Source of the DNA: Lachnospiraceae bacterium
GTDB lineage: Bacteria > Bacillota > Clostridia > Lachnospirales > Lachnospiraceae
Reading direction: 5' to 3'
Assembly (NCBI GenBank): GCA_017436865.1
Contig: JAFSCH010000038.1
Span: forward strand, 1-53,944
DNA: 53,944 bases
The translations under genes and the position numbers were made by a program. Shown here in pieces: positions 35,615 through 44,772 of the stretch. Numbering within the stretch: the stretch's first letter is position 1; each line of letters begins with the position of its first letter. The notes below the pieces were generated by a model that searched no databases, was not told the DNA's origin, and saw only the letters and a program-made list of their open reading frames with translations.

Positions 35615-36397
35615 TTAAACAACAACAAACGGCTCTTTTTGTTCTGCCTGATATAACTGTATATTCGGAAATTCTCTATGTAAAAATTCCTTCATATATG
35701 GTATAAACAGCTTCTCAATTCCATAATGTCCTGCATCAATTATATTGAGTCCCTGTGCAATCGCATCAATTCCCTCATGATGATCGATATCCCCTGTAAT
35801 CATCACATCAGCTCCTGCACGCAATGCATCCTGAATATAACTTCCCCCAGATCCTGGCATAACTGCTGCTATCTCTACCATATCTGTCAGATTACCAAAT
35901 ACTCTTACGTTTGGTACTTGATATGTTCTTTTTACCAATTCAGCACACTCTGCAAGGCTTATTTTCTTTGCAAAACTTCCAAATCTTCCACACCCCTCCT
36001 TGGAAATCTCATCTTCATAAGTTACATTTAGCACCTGACAATTCTGCAACCTCAATTCATCTGCTGCTGCATCTGCCATTCCCATAACATCAAAATTGGT
36101 ATGCATTGCATAATAACATATATCGTTTTGAATTAAACGAAATACTCTTCTTCCAATAAAATCGTCCGTATTGACTCTACTCATTTTCTTAAAAATAAGA
36201 GGATGATGCGTCAAAAGGAGATCCGCCTTTAGGCGGACTGCCTCCTCTATCACATCATCCGTAGCGTCAAGTGCAATATAGATTGTATTTACTTCCTTGT
36301 CTCTTCTTCCGGCAAGCAAACCAATATTATCCCATGCCTCAGCATAAGATACCGGAGAAAGCGTTTCTAATTTTTCTATGATCTCATAGCACTTCAT
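35615..36397 (-). CDS. Nif3-like dinuclear metal-centre protein
   Basis: The 260-residue protein carries the Nif3/DUF34 metal ligands in AWDNIGLL, LLLTHHPLIFK, MHTNFDVM and GHYGIEKLF near the C-terminus, and lacks the extra middle domain of longer homologues. The family forms hexameric toroids with two metals, and its cellular role is unsettled. It follows trmK by 20 bases, an arrangement commonly seen in Firmicutes. Confidence 0.93.
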   Translation of the reverse strand: MKCYEIIEKLETLSPVSYAEAWDNIGLLAGRRDKEVNTIYIALDATDDVIEEAVRLKADLLLTHHPLIFKKMSRVNTDDFIGRRVFRLIQNDICYYAMHTNFDVMGMADAAADELRLQNCQVLNVTYEDEISKEGCGRFGSFAKKISLAECAELVKRTYQVPNVRVFGNLTDMVEIAAVMPGSGGSYIQDALRAGADVMITGDIDHHEGIDAIAQGLNIIDAGHYGIEKLFIPYMKEFLHREFPNIQLYQAEQKEPFVVV

Positions 36398-36417
36398 ATA
36401 CGTCTACTCCTTTTTGT

Positions 36418-37236
36418 TCATGAAAAGTAATTATATAAACAAAAGACAATATCACTCAGTTCCTCATCTAGTTCCGCAATACGATATTGCTGTCTTGGCG
36501 TACTCTTTTTCTGGCTTAAAAGATTTCCTCTGATATTCTCGTAATTCTCTTTTTGCCATAATAAATATCTTTTTAAAACAGGATGCGCTTTTTCCAAAAG
36601 ACATGGACCAAACTGATCTTGTACCCTAAGAAGTTTCTGCGCTTCTTCTTTTGATACCTCTGAAACACTTGGCAGTTCTACCTCTCCTACATGCTGTGTT
36701 CCTGTTTTTTTACATTTTTCTGCAAGATTTTCAGCTATGTGTTTCTCCTGCTTCCCAAATGCACAAGGTACTACATGCATCATCGGATAATACTTTCCAT
36801 CCTCATAAACCATATCTTCCTTATCAATTACAAAACCAGATTCTCTTAGAAATCTTCGAACCTCATCAATCTCTGACTGCGGTTGTAACACAAGCTGACT
36901 CATCTTACTAATCACTTCTTTTTTTTGTGTCAAAATATGAATCACCAGCCTGCCACCCATACCAGCGCATATCATACCTTCCACTTCACCGGGCTCCAAA
37001 GCTTCCACTCCATCCGATAATCTTGTATGAATATATTCCTGCATTCCGTATTCTTTTATGTTACTTTTAGCCTGCTGTAATGGTCCGTGATTGATGTCCA
37101 TAGCGATTACTTCATTACAAATCCGACGTTTTATAAGCTCCATTGCTACATAGCCATGGTCACAGCCTATATCTGCAAAACGTTCGCAGGGCTCTACCAG
37201 CCCTACAACTGCCTGCATTCTATCTGATAATAGCAT
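36418..37236 (-). CDS. trmK: tRNA (adenine-22-N1)-methyltransferase
   Basis: The Rossmann methyltransferase core has the SAM-binding motif FADIGCDHGYVAMEL, an acidic ribose contact at VIAMDIN and the catalytic-loop motif CAGMGGRL. These match TrmK, which makes m1A22 in bacterial tRNAs. The C-terminal coiled helices (residues about 170-272) are family-typical. ATG 37236 lies 8 bases from AAGGGG; an ATG two codons earlier is too close. It is sandwiched between rpoD and nif3. Confidence 0.92.
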   Translation of the reverse strand: MLLSDRMQAVVGLVEPCERFADIGCDHGYVAMELIKRRICNEVIAMDINHGPLQQAKSNIKEYGMQEYIHTRLSDGVEALEPGEVEGMICAGMGGRLVIHILTQKKEVISKMSQLVLQPQSEIDEVRRFLRESGFVIDKEDMVYEDGKYYPMMHVVPCAFGKQEKHIAENLAEKCKKTGTQHVGEVELPSVSEVSKEEAQKLLRVQDQFGPCLLEKAHPVLKRYLLWQKENYENIRGNLLSQKKSTPRQQYRIAELDEELSDIVFCLYNYFS

Positions 37237-37259
37237 TCTCATTACCCCTTGAACATGAA

Positions 37260-38372
37260 TTAATCCAAATAATCCTTCAGCTTACGGCTTCTGGATGGAT
37301 GGCGAAGCTTACGAAGTGCCTTTGCCTCTATCTGTCTAATACGTTCTCTCGTAACATTAAATTCCTTACCAACTTCTTCCAAAGTTCTTGCTCTTCCATC
37401 GTCAAGACCAAAACGAAGTCTTAATACCTTCTGTTCTCTTTCCGTTAACGTCTCTAGAACCTCTACCAACTGTTCCTTTAACAAGGTAAATGCTGCCGCT
37501 TCTGCTGGTACCGGAACATTATCATCCTGAATAAAATCTCCTAAATGGCTATCTTCCTCTTCACCAATAGGTGTTTCCAAAGAAACCGGTTCCTGGGAAA
37601 TCTTTAAGATTTCACGTACTCTGTCTTCTGGCATATTCATTTCCTTTGCAATCTCTTCCGGAGACGGCTCACGTCCTAATTCCTGTAAAAGCTGTCTGCT
37701 TACACGAATCAACTTATTAATCGTCTCTACCATATGAACCGGAATACGGATTGTTCTTGCCTGATCTGCAATTGCTCTTGTAATTGCCTGTCTAATCCAC
37801 CATGTCGCATAAGTCGAAAACTTAAATCCTTTACGGTAGTCAAACTTTTCAACCGCCTTAATCAAGCCAAGATTTCCTTCCTGAATCAGATCAAGGAATA
37901 GCATACCTCTTCCCACATATCTCTTTGCAATACTTACTACAAGACGAAGATTTGCCTCAGCAAGACGCTTTTTCGCTTCTTCATCACCAACCTCTAAACG
38001 CTTTGCAAGTTCAATCTCTTCCTCCGCGCTTAACAACGGAACTTTACCAATTTCCTTTAAGTACATTCTAACAGGGTCTTCAATACCAATTCCATCAGGT
38101 ACGGAAAGATCAATGGATTCCATATCCACATCGTCTTCCTCTGATAAGAGAAGTTCTTCATCTGGAACATCATCATCATCTGTAATACGAAGCACATCGA
38201 CATTACTCTGTTCTAGTGCTTCTAAAATCTTTTCAAACTGCTCCTCCCCAAGATTAAATTCCTTGAAAAAATCACTAATTTCCTGATATTCCAATACATT
38301 CTTCTTTTTCTTGGCTAATGCCAATAGCTCTTTCACTTTCACTTCAAATTTTGCTTGTGTGTTTTCATCCAT
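37260..38372 (-). CDS. rpoD: Housekeeping RNA polymerase sigma factor SigA
   Basis: The 370-residue size fits SigA of Firmicutes. Region 1.2 ([21 protein letters not shown]), region 2 ([22 protein letters not shown]), region 3 and region 4.2 ([21 protein letters not shown]) are intact, so -10 and -35 recognition should be standard. This agrees with the TTGACA/TATAAT promoters across the window. ATG 38372 is preceded by GGAGG. It sits between dnaG and trmK in the macromolecular-synthesis operon. Confidence 0.97.
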   Translation of the reverse strand: MDENTQAKFEVKVKELLALAKKKKNVLEYQEISDFFKEFNLGEEQFEKILEALEQSNVDVLRITDDDDVPDEELLLSEEDDVDMESIDLSVPDGIGIEDPVRMYLKEIGKVPLLSAEEEIELAKRLEVGDEEAKKRLAEANLRLVVSIAKRYVGRGMLFLDLIQEGNLGLIKAVEKFDYRKGFKFSTYATWWIRQAITRAIADQARTIRIPVHMVETINKLIRVSRQLLQELGREPSPEEIAKEMNMPEDRVREILKISQEPVSLETPIGEEEDSHLGDFIQDDNVPVPAEAAAFTLLKEQLVEVLETLTEREQKVLRLRFGLDDGRARTLEEVGKEFNVTRERIRQIEAKALRKLRHPSRSRKLKDYLD

Positions 38373-38406
38373 TCTGGTTATCCTCCATACCATATTATTT
38401 TTATCC

Positions 38407-40185
38407 TTAATTCAAAGAAATATGCATTTTGCTAAGTTCTTCCAACGCCTTTTTCCCTTCAATAACCTGACTCATTGCACTAAGGTCAACGCCGAGTCTT
38501 TCTGAATAATAATTGAAGCTGTTACGTTTCACACTAAGCAGGATATCATGAAATGCCTTTTCCTTCTCCTGCTCACTTTCAAGCTCTGGCAGTTTAGTCG
38601 TAAAAAGGGATGCAGCCTCACTTTGCTCTTTTTCATCCGCAAACATATTGATAATGCCTGCTGGATTTAAAGAATTATTTACAATATCGGAAAACATTCT
38701 TTCCGCTACCTTGCTATATAATTCAATCGTAAAATCCGCTGGTGTAATATAAGACTTAATCTTATGATACAGTTGCGGATAATCTGTCAACCATGTAAGC
38801 AGAAGTCTCTGAGCTTTCTTTACGTTCTCCTCTGGTGTATTCTTCTTTTGAATACCAGACTTAGGCCGTTCCGGTACCACTGCATAACCACCTGCTTTTG
38901 CCGCTGTATTCACGACAAGCTTACGCAGATTGTCAAAACCAATGTGATATTTTTCAGCAACAGCTTCAATGTAATTCTCACGCTCAACATCCTCGCTAAA
39001 CTCACATAATTTCTTGGCTATCGCATTATGAAAATTCGTCTTTTCCTCCGGGTCATTCATATCAAAATCCCGTTCCAAAATCCTTATCTCAAACATAAAC
39101 GAATTCTCTGCATGATTGATTCTGTCCTGAAAAGCTTCCTTACCCATATTTTTCATAAATTCATCTGGGTCTTTATAAGGACTCATATCAATAATTTTAC
39201 CTGACATCCCTGCATCCCGAAGAATCCGAATTGCCCTAAGCGCTGCTTTAACGCCTGCTCCATCGCTATCATACGCCAGCAATACATCTCTGGTATACTT
39301 TTTAATCAACCCTGCCTGTCCTGGTGTAAATGCTGTTCCTAAAGACGCTACTGCCTGTGTAAAGCCTGCCTGATGCATGGAAATAACATCCATATAACCT
39401 TCACATAAAATAATATTGCCCGTCCGCGCACTTCTGGCATAATTCATACCATACAGATTACGACTCTTATCAAAAATTTCCGTTTCCGGCGAATTTAAGT
39501 ATTTTGGACCACTGTCAGCATCTCCCATGATACGACCGCCAAACCCAATCACTCGATGATTAATATCCTGAATTGGAAACATGACTCTATTCCAAAACTG
39601 TGTCGTAGTTCCACGTTCGCTCATTTTAGCAAGTCCTACATCACGAATCAAGTCATCCGAAAAGCCCTTCTGTCTCAAATAAGCAAGAAGTTCTTCGCCC
39701 CGTACAGGCGCATAACCCAACCCAAAATTCTTCCTAACCTCATCCGATAACTGACGCTTGTCCAAATATTCCTTCGCTTTTGCTCCGTGTGGTGTTCGAA
39801 GCTGATAAAAATAGAACTTCGCAGCCTCTTTATTAACCTCTAGCAACCTCTGTCTTCTTGTTTCTCGACGTTTTGCATCTTCTGAATATTCTACCTCTGG
39901 TAATGCCACTCCTGCCTTATCTGCCAGTTGCTTAATTGCTTCCGGAAACGTACAGTTCTCGTACTTCATAACAAAGGTTACAACATTACCACCTTCTCCA
40001 CAGCCAAAGCATTTATAAATTTGTCTATTTCGATTTACGGAAAACGATGGTGTCTTTTCACTATGGAAAGGGCAACAACAAACATAGTTGCCCCCCTTTT
40101 TCTGTAATCCTACATAACCGGAAATCACATCTACTATATCATTTTTTTGTCTAATTTCTTCAATCAGTTCTTCCGGATAATACAT
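38407..40185 (-). CDS. dnaG: DNA primase
   Basis: DnaG makes RNA primers at the fork. The CHC2 zinc finger ([21 protein letters not shown]) lies at residues about 38-65. The RNA-polymerase/Toprim core has [20 protein letters not shown] and PYKDPDEF. The C-terminal 150 residues are the helicase-binding domain. Length (592) is normal. GAGGAG precedes the ATG, 12 bases after dgt. Confidence 0.97.
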   Translation of the reverse strand: MYYPEELIEEIRQKNDIVDVISGYVGLQKKGGNYVCCCPFHSEKTPSFSVNRNRQIYKCFGCGEGGNVVTFVMKYENCTFPEAIKQLADKAGVALPEVEYSEDAKRRETRRQRLLEVNKEAAKFYFYQLRTPHGAKAKEYLDKRQLSDEVRKNFGLGYAPVRGEELLAYLRQKGFSDDLIRDVGLAKMSERGTTTQFWNRVMFPIQDINHRVIGFGGRIMGDADSGPKYLNSPETEIFDKSRNLYGMNYARSARTGNIILCEGYMDVISMHQAGFTQAVASLGTAFTPGQAGLIKKYTRDVLLAYDSDGAGVKAALRAIRILRDAGMSGKIIDMSPYKDPDEFMKNMGKEAFQDRINHAENSFMFEIRILERDFDMNDPEEKTNFHNAIAKKLCEFSEDVERENYIEAVAEKYHIGFDNLRKLVVNTAAKAGGYAVVPERPKSGIQKKNTPEENVKKAQRLLLTWLTDYPQLYHKIKSYITPADFTIELYSKVAERMFSDIVNNSLNPAGIINMFADEKEQSEAASLFTTKLPELESEQEKEKAFHDILLSVKRNSFNYYSERLGVDLSAMSQVIEGKKALEELSKMHISLN

Positions 40186-40197
40186 GTTTCAACTCCT

Positions 40198-41202
40198 CTA
40201 GCCCATCCAGAACTTTGGAACATAAAGTTCATTATATAACGAAATCGCAAAACGGTCTGTCATCGAACTGATATAATCACATACCACCAGCTCTCTTGGC
40301 TCACCTCGCAATCCTAGCTCTACAAAAAATTTCGGAAGCTCATCCGTATGATTCATATAATACTCATACAATGTTTTTATCAGGGAAACCGCCTTCTCTT
40401 CCTCACCTTTTGCAATTGGATTACTATATACCTTGTCAAACATAAAGCTACGCAAATCTCTCATTGCGCGTTCTATTTCTTCTGACATTCGTACATCATT
40501 CGTTCCCTTGCTCTGTGTTACAATATCATGAATAAATTTGTTTAATCGTTCTCTAGGCGTATAGCCTACTATTTCACCTATCTCTCTTGGTACATCTGAC
40601 TGTTTTAAGATGCCAGCCCGAATCGCATCATCCATATCATGATAGGTATATGCAATCTTATCAGAAAATCTTACCACCTTGCCTTCCAAGGTAGACGGCA
40701 TATTTTCTGTCTGATGATTCTCTATTCCATCCCGCACTTCCCATGTTAAATTCAGCCCAGCGCCATTCTTTTCTAAAATATCTACCGTCCTGACACTCTG
40801 CTCATTATGATGAAATCCATACGGGCAGATTTCATTCAGGGCACGCTCTCCAGCATGACCAAATGGCGTGTGGCCTAAATCATGTCCAAGTGCAATTGCT
40901 TCAACCAGTTCTTCATTTAGTTGCAAAGCCTTAGCTATTGTCCTTGCGTTCTGAGAGACCTCTAATGTATGCGTAAGTCGTGTTCTGTAATGATCTCCCT
41001 CCGGTGACAAAAAAACCTGCGTCTTATCCTTTAATCGTCTAAATGACTTAGAATGAATAATTCTGTCTCTGTCACGTTGAAAAACAGGGCGGATATCACA
41101 AGGCTCCTCTTCCCTGCCTCTTCCTTTTGAGTTCATACTTAATGTTGCGTATGGACTAAGATAAATCTTTTCCCACTGTTCTACATGTTCACGAATTGTC
41201 AT
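40198..41202 (-). CDS. dgt: dGTP triphosphohydrolase-like HD protein
   Basis: The 334-residue protein has the HD metal site (RTRLTHTLEVSQ, IALGHDLGHTPFGHAGE, and the final SDKIAYTYHDMDDA). It belongs to the dGTPase-like family often located before dnaG in Clostridia. It should hydrolyse dNTPs to deoxynucleosides and triphosphate, though specificity for dGTP is not assured. ATG 41202 is chosen because GGGAG lies 5 bases upstream. It is the first gene of the operon that runs to the nucleoside kinase. Confidence 0.9.
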   Translation of the reverse strand: MTIREHVEQWEKIYLSPYATLSMNSKGRGREEEPCDIRPVFQRDRDRIIHSKSFRRLKDKTQVFLSPEGDHYRTRLTHTLEVSQNARTIAKALQLNEELVEAIALGHDLGHTPFGHAGERALNEICPYGFHHNEQSVRTVDILEKNGAGLNLTWEVRDGIENHQTENMPSTLEGKVVRFSDKIAYTYHDMDDAIRAGILKQSDVPREIGEIVGYTPRERLNKFIHDIVTQSKGTNDVRMSEEIERAMRDLRSFMFDKVYSNPIAKGEEEKAVSLIKTLYEYYMNHTDELPKFFVELGLRGEPRELVVCDYISSMTDRFAISLYNELYVPKFWMG

Positions 41203-41455
41203 ATTTCTCCCTCTGTGCATAGCACGAAAACGAAAAATCCGTAATTATTTCACATCTTCATAAATACAATGCAAAAACTCTATACTTTAATATTCTGCAC
41301 GAAACCAAAAATTCCTTTTTCTTTTTTTATTTTTCCAAACTTTTTCCAAAAATTAAACTTTTTTCATTTTTTCAACAGAAAACAACAATTCATACTATCT
41401 TTTCTTACAACATCCGCAGTAAATATGTACTCCTATCGAGTAGGTATAACACTCT

Positions 41456-42301
41456 TTATAATTCCTCACTAAATATAATCTCTACATAATCCCCCATTGC
41501 ATGTTCTGTCTTAACAAACAACACTACATGATTATCCTTTATACATGAAAATCCTGCTGGAACAAATGCCAAGTTTTTAAAGTCTATATCGTAATCCAAT
41601 AGCGTCATGGCATAATCCGTCACATAGCCATTATTCATAAATGCAGCAAAATCATCCTTCAAAATCCCCTTTGAAGCCACTTCATACCCCCAGCCCGTCT
41701 CCAACGCAGAAACCACTGTTGCTACGTCTGCATAGTCCTTTAATCTTACGCTTTCTCCCGTTAGCAGATTCAGATTTAATGTTTTTACTTCATTCACCGG
41801 ATAAGGACTTCCTTCATAATTTACATAGCCCTTAAAAACAAAAGAAACAACTCCAGCCCCCATCGATGCGACCTCATAATCATACTCAAAAGCTGTTACT
41901 CCCTCTTGTGCACTTCCTTGCATAAGCGTTTGTTTTATATTTTCATTTATTCTTGTCTGGAGCTCTGTATCTTGCATTCCTGTAATCTGCGGAAATGTCA
42001 GCCTTACAACACCTTCTTCATATGTTTTTGTTTCTACAGAATAAGAAACCGACTGTTCTCCTGCCAAACGATCAACCCACGGTATAATCTCCTCTACCTC
42101 TATGGTCGTTGTTTCCTCTTCTGTAATAGTCTCCTCTACACTGGGCTGCTCTGCTCTAATAATAATAGGTTCTGATTCCATCGGTGTAAGCTGTTCAAAT
42201 TCTACCACCTCTTCCGTCAATACCTGCTGTTCCTCCTTTTCACACCCTAACAGCATACATGTCAACACCCCACATAAACACAAATACTCCACTCTCTTCA
42301 T
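41456..42301 (-). CDS. Lipoprotein with DUF4163/PdaC-like domain
   Basis: The lipobox LLGC (Cys20) marks a lipid-anchored surface protein. A Glu/Thr-rich spacer (residues about 22-75) precedes a domain with VSYSVETKTYEEGVVRLTFPQITG, LQTRINENI and a closing DYVEIIFSEEL. This recalls the DUF4163/RsiV-like modules found in PdaC-type proteins. No enzyme domain is attached, so it may be a binding or regulatory lipoprotein. Function unknown. Confidence 0.78.
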   Translation of the reverse strand: MKRVEYLCLCGVLTCMLLGCEKEEQQVLTEEVVEFEQLTPMESEPIIIRAEQPSVEETITEEETTTIEVEEIIPWVDRLAGEQSVSYSVETKTYEEGVVRLTFPQITGMQDTELQTRINENIKQTLMQGSAQEGVTAFEYDYEVASMGAGVVSFVFKGYVNYEGSPYPVNEVKTLNLNLLTGESVRLKDYADVATVVSALETGWGYEVASKGILKDDFAAFMNNGYVTDYAMTLLDYDIDFKNLAFVPAGFSCIKDNHVVLFVKTEHAMGDYVEIIFSEEL

Positions 42302-42330
42302 CGTAAACCTCCACTCCCTTTGTACTATTA

Positions 42331-42372
42331 CAAAATTCTTGTATAACGCTTACTACGTTACAGCAATTTCCT
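42331..42372 (+). repeat. Partial R1 repeat, copy d
   Basis: AAAATTCTTG followed by ACGTTACAGCAATTTCCTA matches the 3' half of copy c (43089-43165). The first hairpin is missing. Confidence 0.6.
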
Positions 42373-42382
42373 AACGAACAGA

Positions 42383-42424
42383 GAAAGCCCTCAGGAATCA
42401 TATGAATTCCTAAGGGCTTTTTAC
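42383..42424. terminator. Hairpin terminator between the lipoprotein and tRNA-Leu genes
   Basis: AAAGCCCT-AGGAATT and its complement form a long stem followed by TTTTT on the plus strand. It probably ends the tRNA-Leu(CAG) transcript from the minus strand, with a shorter U-run there. Confidence 0.7.
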
Positions 42425-42494
42425 TTTATCCCACATAAGCCTTACGCTATGTTTTCCTTCATTCCTATAACCACTTTTCATATATAATAAAAAG

Positions 42495-42578
42495 TGCAGG
42501 AGATGGGACTTGAACCCACACGGTATTGCTACCACAGGCACCTGAAGCCTGCGCGTCTGCCAATTCCACCACTCCTGC
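42495..42578 (-). tRNA. tRNA-Leu, anticodon CAG
   Basis: The minus strand folds into an 84-nt class II tRNA: acceptor GCAGGAG/CTCCTGC, anticodon stem CAGGC/GCCTG with loop TTCAGGT, a long variable arm and T-arm GGTTCAAGTCC. CCA is not encoded. It reads CUG. Confidence 0.95.
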
Positions 42579-42674
42579 GAACAAAAAATATTTTACATTC
42601 TTTATTGTTTTCTGTCAACCTCTTTTCCCTAAAAACCCCTTCAAAAAAACTTTTTTATTTTTCTCCAAAAAATG

Positions 42675-42703
42675 TTGACATATTTTTCTTATAATGATAA
42701 TAT
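42675..42703 (+). promoter_or_regulatory. Promoter of the tRNA-Leu(AAG) pair
   Basis: TTGACA (42675-42680) and TAATAT (42698-42703) are 17 bases apart. A second TATAAT-like string lies closer but is badly spaced. Confidence 0.75.
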
Positions 42704-42770
42704 AACTCATGCAGCGCGATGAAGTTACATAGTATTATGTTTCTGATTCCTAATTACATATAGCTGATGC

Positions 42771-42854
42771 GCGGAAGTGCTGGAATTGGCAGACAGGCAA
42801 GACTAAGGATCTTGTGTCCGTATAGACGTGTGGGTTCAAGTCCCATCTTCCGCA
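42771..42854 (+). tRNA. tRNA-Leu, anticodon AAG, copy 1
   Basis: An 84-nt class II tRNA with acceptor GCGGAAG/CTTCCGC. The anticodon stem CAAGA/TCTTG encloses loop CTAAGGA, giving anticodon AAG. CCA is not encoded. A34 would need deamination to inosine, or must read all CUN-family partners unmodified. Confidence 0.95.
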
Positions 42855-42885
42855 TCCTTTTATGTAATTAAATATAGTTGTAAAT

Positions 42886-42969
42886 GCGGAAGTGCTGGAA
42901 TTGGCAGACAGGCAAGACTAAGGATCTTGTGTCCGTATAGACGTGTGGGTTCAAGTCCCATCTTCCGCA
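42886..42969 (+). tRNA. tRNA-Leu, anticodon AAG, copy 2
   Basis: The 84 nt appear identical to copy 1, with starts 115 bases apart. Co-transcription from the promoter at 42675 and a shared terminator are likely. Confidence 0.95.
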
Positions 42970-42981
42970 TTAACTTTTTAA

Positions 42982-43017
42982 TAAAAGCCTTGAAATTCAA
43001 GGCTTTTTATTTTTTTA
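42982..43017 (+). terminator. Terminator after the tRNA-Leu(AAG) pair
   Basis: AAAAGCCTTG, a short loop and CAAGGCTTTT followed by TATTTTTTT. Confidence 0.88.
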
Positions 43018-43020
43018 AAA

Positions 43021-43165
43021 GTGCGTGCCAGCACGCGCACTTTATTAGCCACCACTATGTAACAACAATTTTCTATCGCAGAAAAATAGTGCGTGCCAGC
43101 GCACGCACCTTGGCAAGAATTTCTTGCGAAATTCTTGTTTAACCACCACAACGTTACAGCAATTT
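43021..43165 (+). repeat. R1 repeats, copies b and c in tandem
   Basis: Copy b (43021-43076) has the GTGCGTGC hairpin with altered right arm and a short tail. Copy c (43089-43165) is the fullest: GTGCGTGC-CAGC-GCACGCAC, CAAGAATTTC-ttgc-GAAATTCTTG and ACGTTACAGCAATTTCCTA. Confidence 0.8.
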
Positions 43166-43174
43166 CCTATTACA

Positions 43175-43211
43175 TAAAAAAAGCGCAAGGCGAAATGCCT
43201 TGCGCTTTTTT
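43175..43211. terminator. Bidirectional terminator upstream of the HPr-like gene end
   Basis: AAAAAAAGCGCAAGGC, loop gaaat, GCCTTGCGCTTTTTT. It ends the minus-strand HPr-like transcript and could stop read-through from the tRNA genes. Confidence 0.9.
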
Positions 43212-43232
43212 ATTAACATTTTATGTATAAGA

Positions 43233-43475
43233 TTAAGCTACTACATACTTCTCAATCTTTTCTAAAAATTCTCTTCTCTCTTCGATTTCAGCATGAATAT
43301 CTAATACAAGTGGTTTGGTACAATCACAGCTTAATACACCTAATAAAGACTTTGCATCCAAATATGTATTTCTACCACTGATTAAATCAATATCATAAGA
43401 AGCACTTCTTGTAATATCTACAAAATCTCTTACCTTATCAACTGAATCCAATAATACTTTTACTCCCTTAATCAT
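43233..43475 (-). CDS. HPr-like protein without the phosphorylatable histidine region
   Basis: The 80-residue protein aligns with the HPr fold over DSVDKVRDFVDITRSASYDIDLISGRNTYLDAKSLLGVLSC, residues about 11-50. SLLGVLSC corresponds to the region around HPr Ser46. The usual N-terminal active site with His15 is absent: the segment is KVLLDSVDKV. It therefore cannot act as a normal PTS phosphocarrier and may be a regulatory relative, a type I recall as common in Lachnospiraceae. A GGGAG site precedes the ATG and the leader holds a hairpin. Confidence 0.8.
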   Translation of the reverse strand: MIKGVKVLLDSVDKVRDFVDITRSASYDIDLISGRNTYLDAKSLLGVLSCDCTKPLVLDIHAEIEERREFLEKIEKYVVA

Positions 43476-43497
43476 AATTTAACTCCCTTTCTTTATA

Positions 43498-43523
43498 CCT
43501 TATACTAACTCATCCGTATAAGG
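43498..43523 (-). other. Leader hairpin before the HPr-like gene
   Basis: CCTTATAC and GTATAAGG form an 8-bp perfect stem around a 10-nt loop, directly upstream of the ribosome site. There is no U-run, so a role in translation or stability is inferred. Confidence 0.45.
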
Positions 43524-43753
43524 CTACACACATATATATTTACTCTGCTATTATTACGCATTTTATTTTTGCGCGCAAGTAAAAAGTGGATTTTCTATGG
43601 TTCTTGCATTTTTTTTATAAAAGCTTTATAAATATTGTGCAAAATTACATAATAATATGAAAACAGGATAGTTTTAAATTTCCTGTTTTTTTCGACAATT
43701 TTTACAACACCATGTTTCTTGTTATATTTACAGATATTTTGTATTTTCCCCCA

Positions 43754-43779
43754 GAAAAAAGACACCACATCGTGATGTC
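43754..43779 (-). terminator. Terminator of the kdgK-kdgA operon
   Basis: On the minus strand GACATCAC-GATGTGGTGTC folds into a stem with one mismatch followed by TTTTTT, 21 bases after the kdgA stop. Confidence 0.8.
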
Positions 43780-43799
43780 CTTTATCGAGCGCTTCTATT

Positions 43800-44762
43800 T
43801 TATTTCTGAACAAGGTGTACCGCAAATCCCCCAATTTCATCTTCCATATAAATTGCAACTAATTTGCCATTCTTAACAACTGCTGAGTCATCAATAAACT
43901 TAACACCCTTAACGGATTCCAAATAATTCTTAGCACGAACAACATTGTTTGTTCCAATCCCAATATGTCCATTTGTACCACGACCTACAGCTTTCATAGC
44001 TTCGATCTCTATACCTGCAAAGACAGAACTATTTCCAACCTTTTTACTAAAACCAAATAGATTATCAAACTTAGAAGCTACAGAATCTGCCTCCTTCTCG
44101 TCTGTACAGTTCACCCCAACATGCCTTAACTCAAATCCAAGCATTGTTCTTACTGCTTCTTCTGTAAGATTCTGAATTTCATCAAATTTACCTGCTGCAA
44201 CAAGTTCCTTGTTCACCATCCAAGAACCACCACAAGCAATAATCTTATCAAATGCAAGATATTCACAAATATTCTTCGCACTGATACCACCTGTTGGCAT
44301 GAACTTCATCTGTGTATAAGGAGCTGCCAACGACTTAATCATATTTAATCCCCCCGCCGCTTCTGCCGGAAAAAACTTCACAACATCAAGGCCTAATTCA
44401 ATAGCTGCTTCTACATCAGAAGGATTCGCTGTGCCCGGTGTTATAGGCCCCCCCTTCTCAAGACAGTATTTAACAACCTTGGGATTTAACCCAGGACTAA
44501 CAATAAACTTAGCACCTGCATCTATCGCCCGGTCAACCTGCTCTGTTGTTAATACCGTACCTGCACCAACTAACATTTCAGGAAACTCACTTGTCATAAT
44601 TCTGATCGATTCCTCTGCTGCCGCAGTTCTAAAAGTAACCTCTGCACATGGCACCCCGCCCTTAATTAATGCTTCTGCTAAAGGCTTTGCATCTTTTGCA
44701 TCATCTAATACAACAACTGGTACAATACCAATTTGACTAATCTTCTCTAACACCCCATTCAT
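43800..44762 (-). CDS. KDPG/KHG aldolase fused to a VOC (glyoxalase-like) domain
   Basis: Residues 1-210 are the Entner-Doudoroff class I aldolase: VTFRTAAAEESI, the GAGTVLT motif, SPGLNPKV, PTGGISAKN and the Schiff-base lysine in VVKFFPAEAAGG. It splits 2-keto-3-deoxy-6-phosphogluconate to pyruvate and glyceraldehyde 3-phosphate. Residues 213-320 (LRHVGVNCTDEKEAD, GRGTNGHIGIG, IGGFAVHLVQK) have the beta-alpha-beta-beta-beta pattern of a VOC domain. I recall this fusion in other Lachnospiraceae. ATG 44762 follows GGAG at 7 bases. It comes 10 bases after kdgK. Confidence 0.9.
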   Translation of the reverse strand: MNGVLEKISQIGIVPVVVLDDAKDAKPLAEALIKGGVPCAEVTFRTAAAEESIRIMTSEFPEMLVGAGTVLTTEQVDRAIDAGAKFIVSPGLNPKVVKYCLEKGGPITPGTANPSDVEAAIELGLDVVKFFPAEAAGGLNMIKSLAAPYTQMKFMPTGGISAKNICEYLAFDKIIACGGSWMVNKELVAAGKFDEIQNLTEEAVRTMLGFELRHVGVNCTDEKEADSVASKFDNLFGFSKKVGNSSVFAGIEIEAMKAVGRGTNGHIGIGTNNVVRAKNYLESVKGVKFIDDSAVVKNGKLVAIYMEDEIGGFAVHLVQK

Positions 44763-44772
44763 ATTCGCTCTC

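Larger units (their letters stand above)
43476..43799. other. Intergenic region between HPr-like gene and kdgA
   Basis: Contains the leader hairpin at 43498-43523, a plus-strand terminator-like stem AAACAGGA...TCCTGTTTTTTT at about 43660-43692 with no obvious gene before it, and the kdgA terminator. A TTGCGC/AATAAT pair near 43552-43575 may be the HPr-like promoter. Confidence 0.55.

Noticed and set aside
16999-41423. Shared 12-mer TCCGCAGTAAAT near 17.0 kb and 41.4 kb as a third repeat family
   Set aside because: The similarity does not extend beyond about a dozen bases, which is too short to separate from chance or codon bias.
42102-42374. Ser-rich plus-strand frame opposite the lipoprotein gene
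   Set aside because: It is the antisense of the Glu/Thr-rich spacer of the lipoprotein.
42771-42969. CRISPR-like direct repeat
   Set aside because: The repeated 84-base units are tRNA-Leu genes with full cloverleaf pairing.
43595-43858. 87-codon minus-strand frame overlapping the end of kdgA
   Set aside because: It shares sequence with the aldolase 3' end in another frame, runs through the kdg terminator and has low-complexity AT-rich composition.
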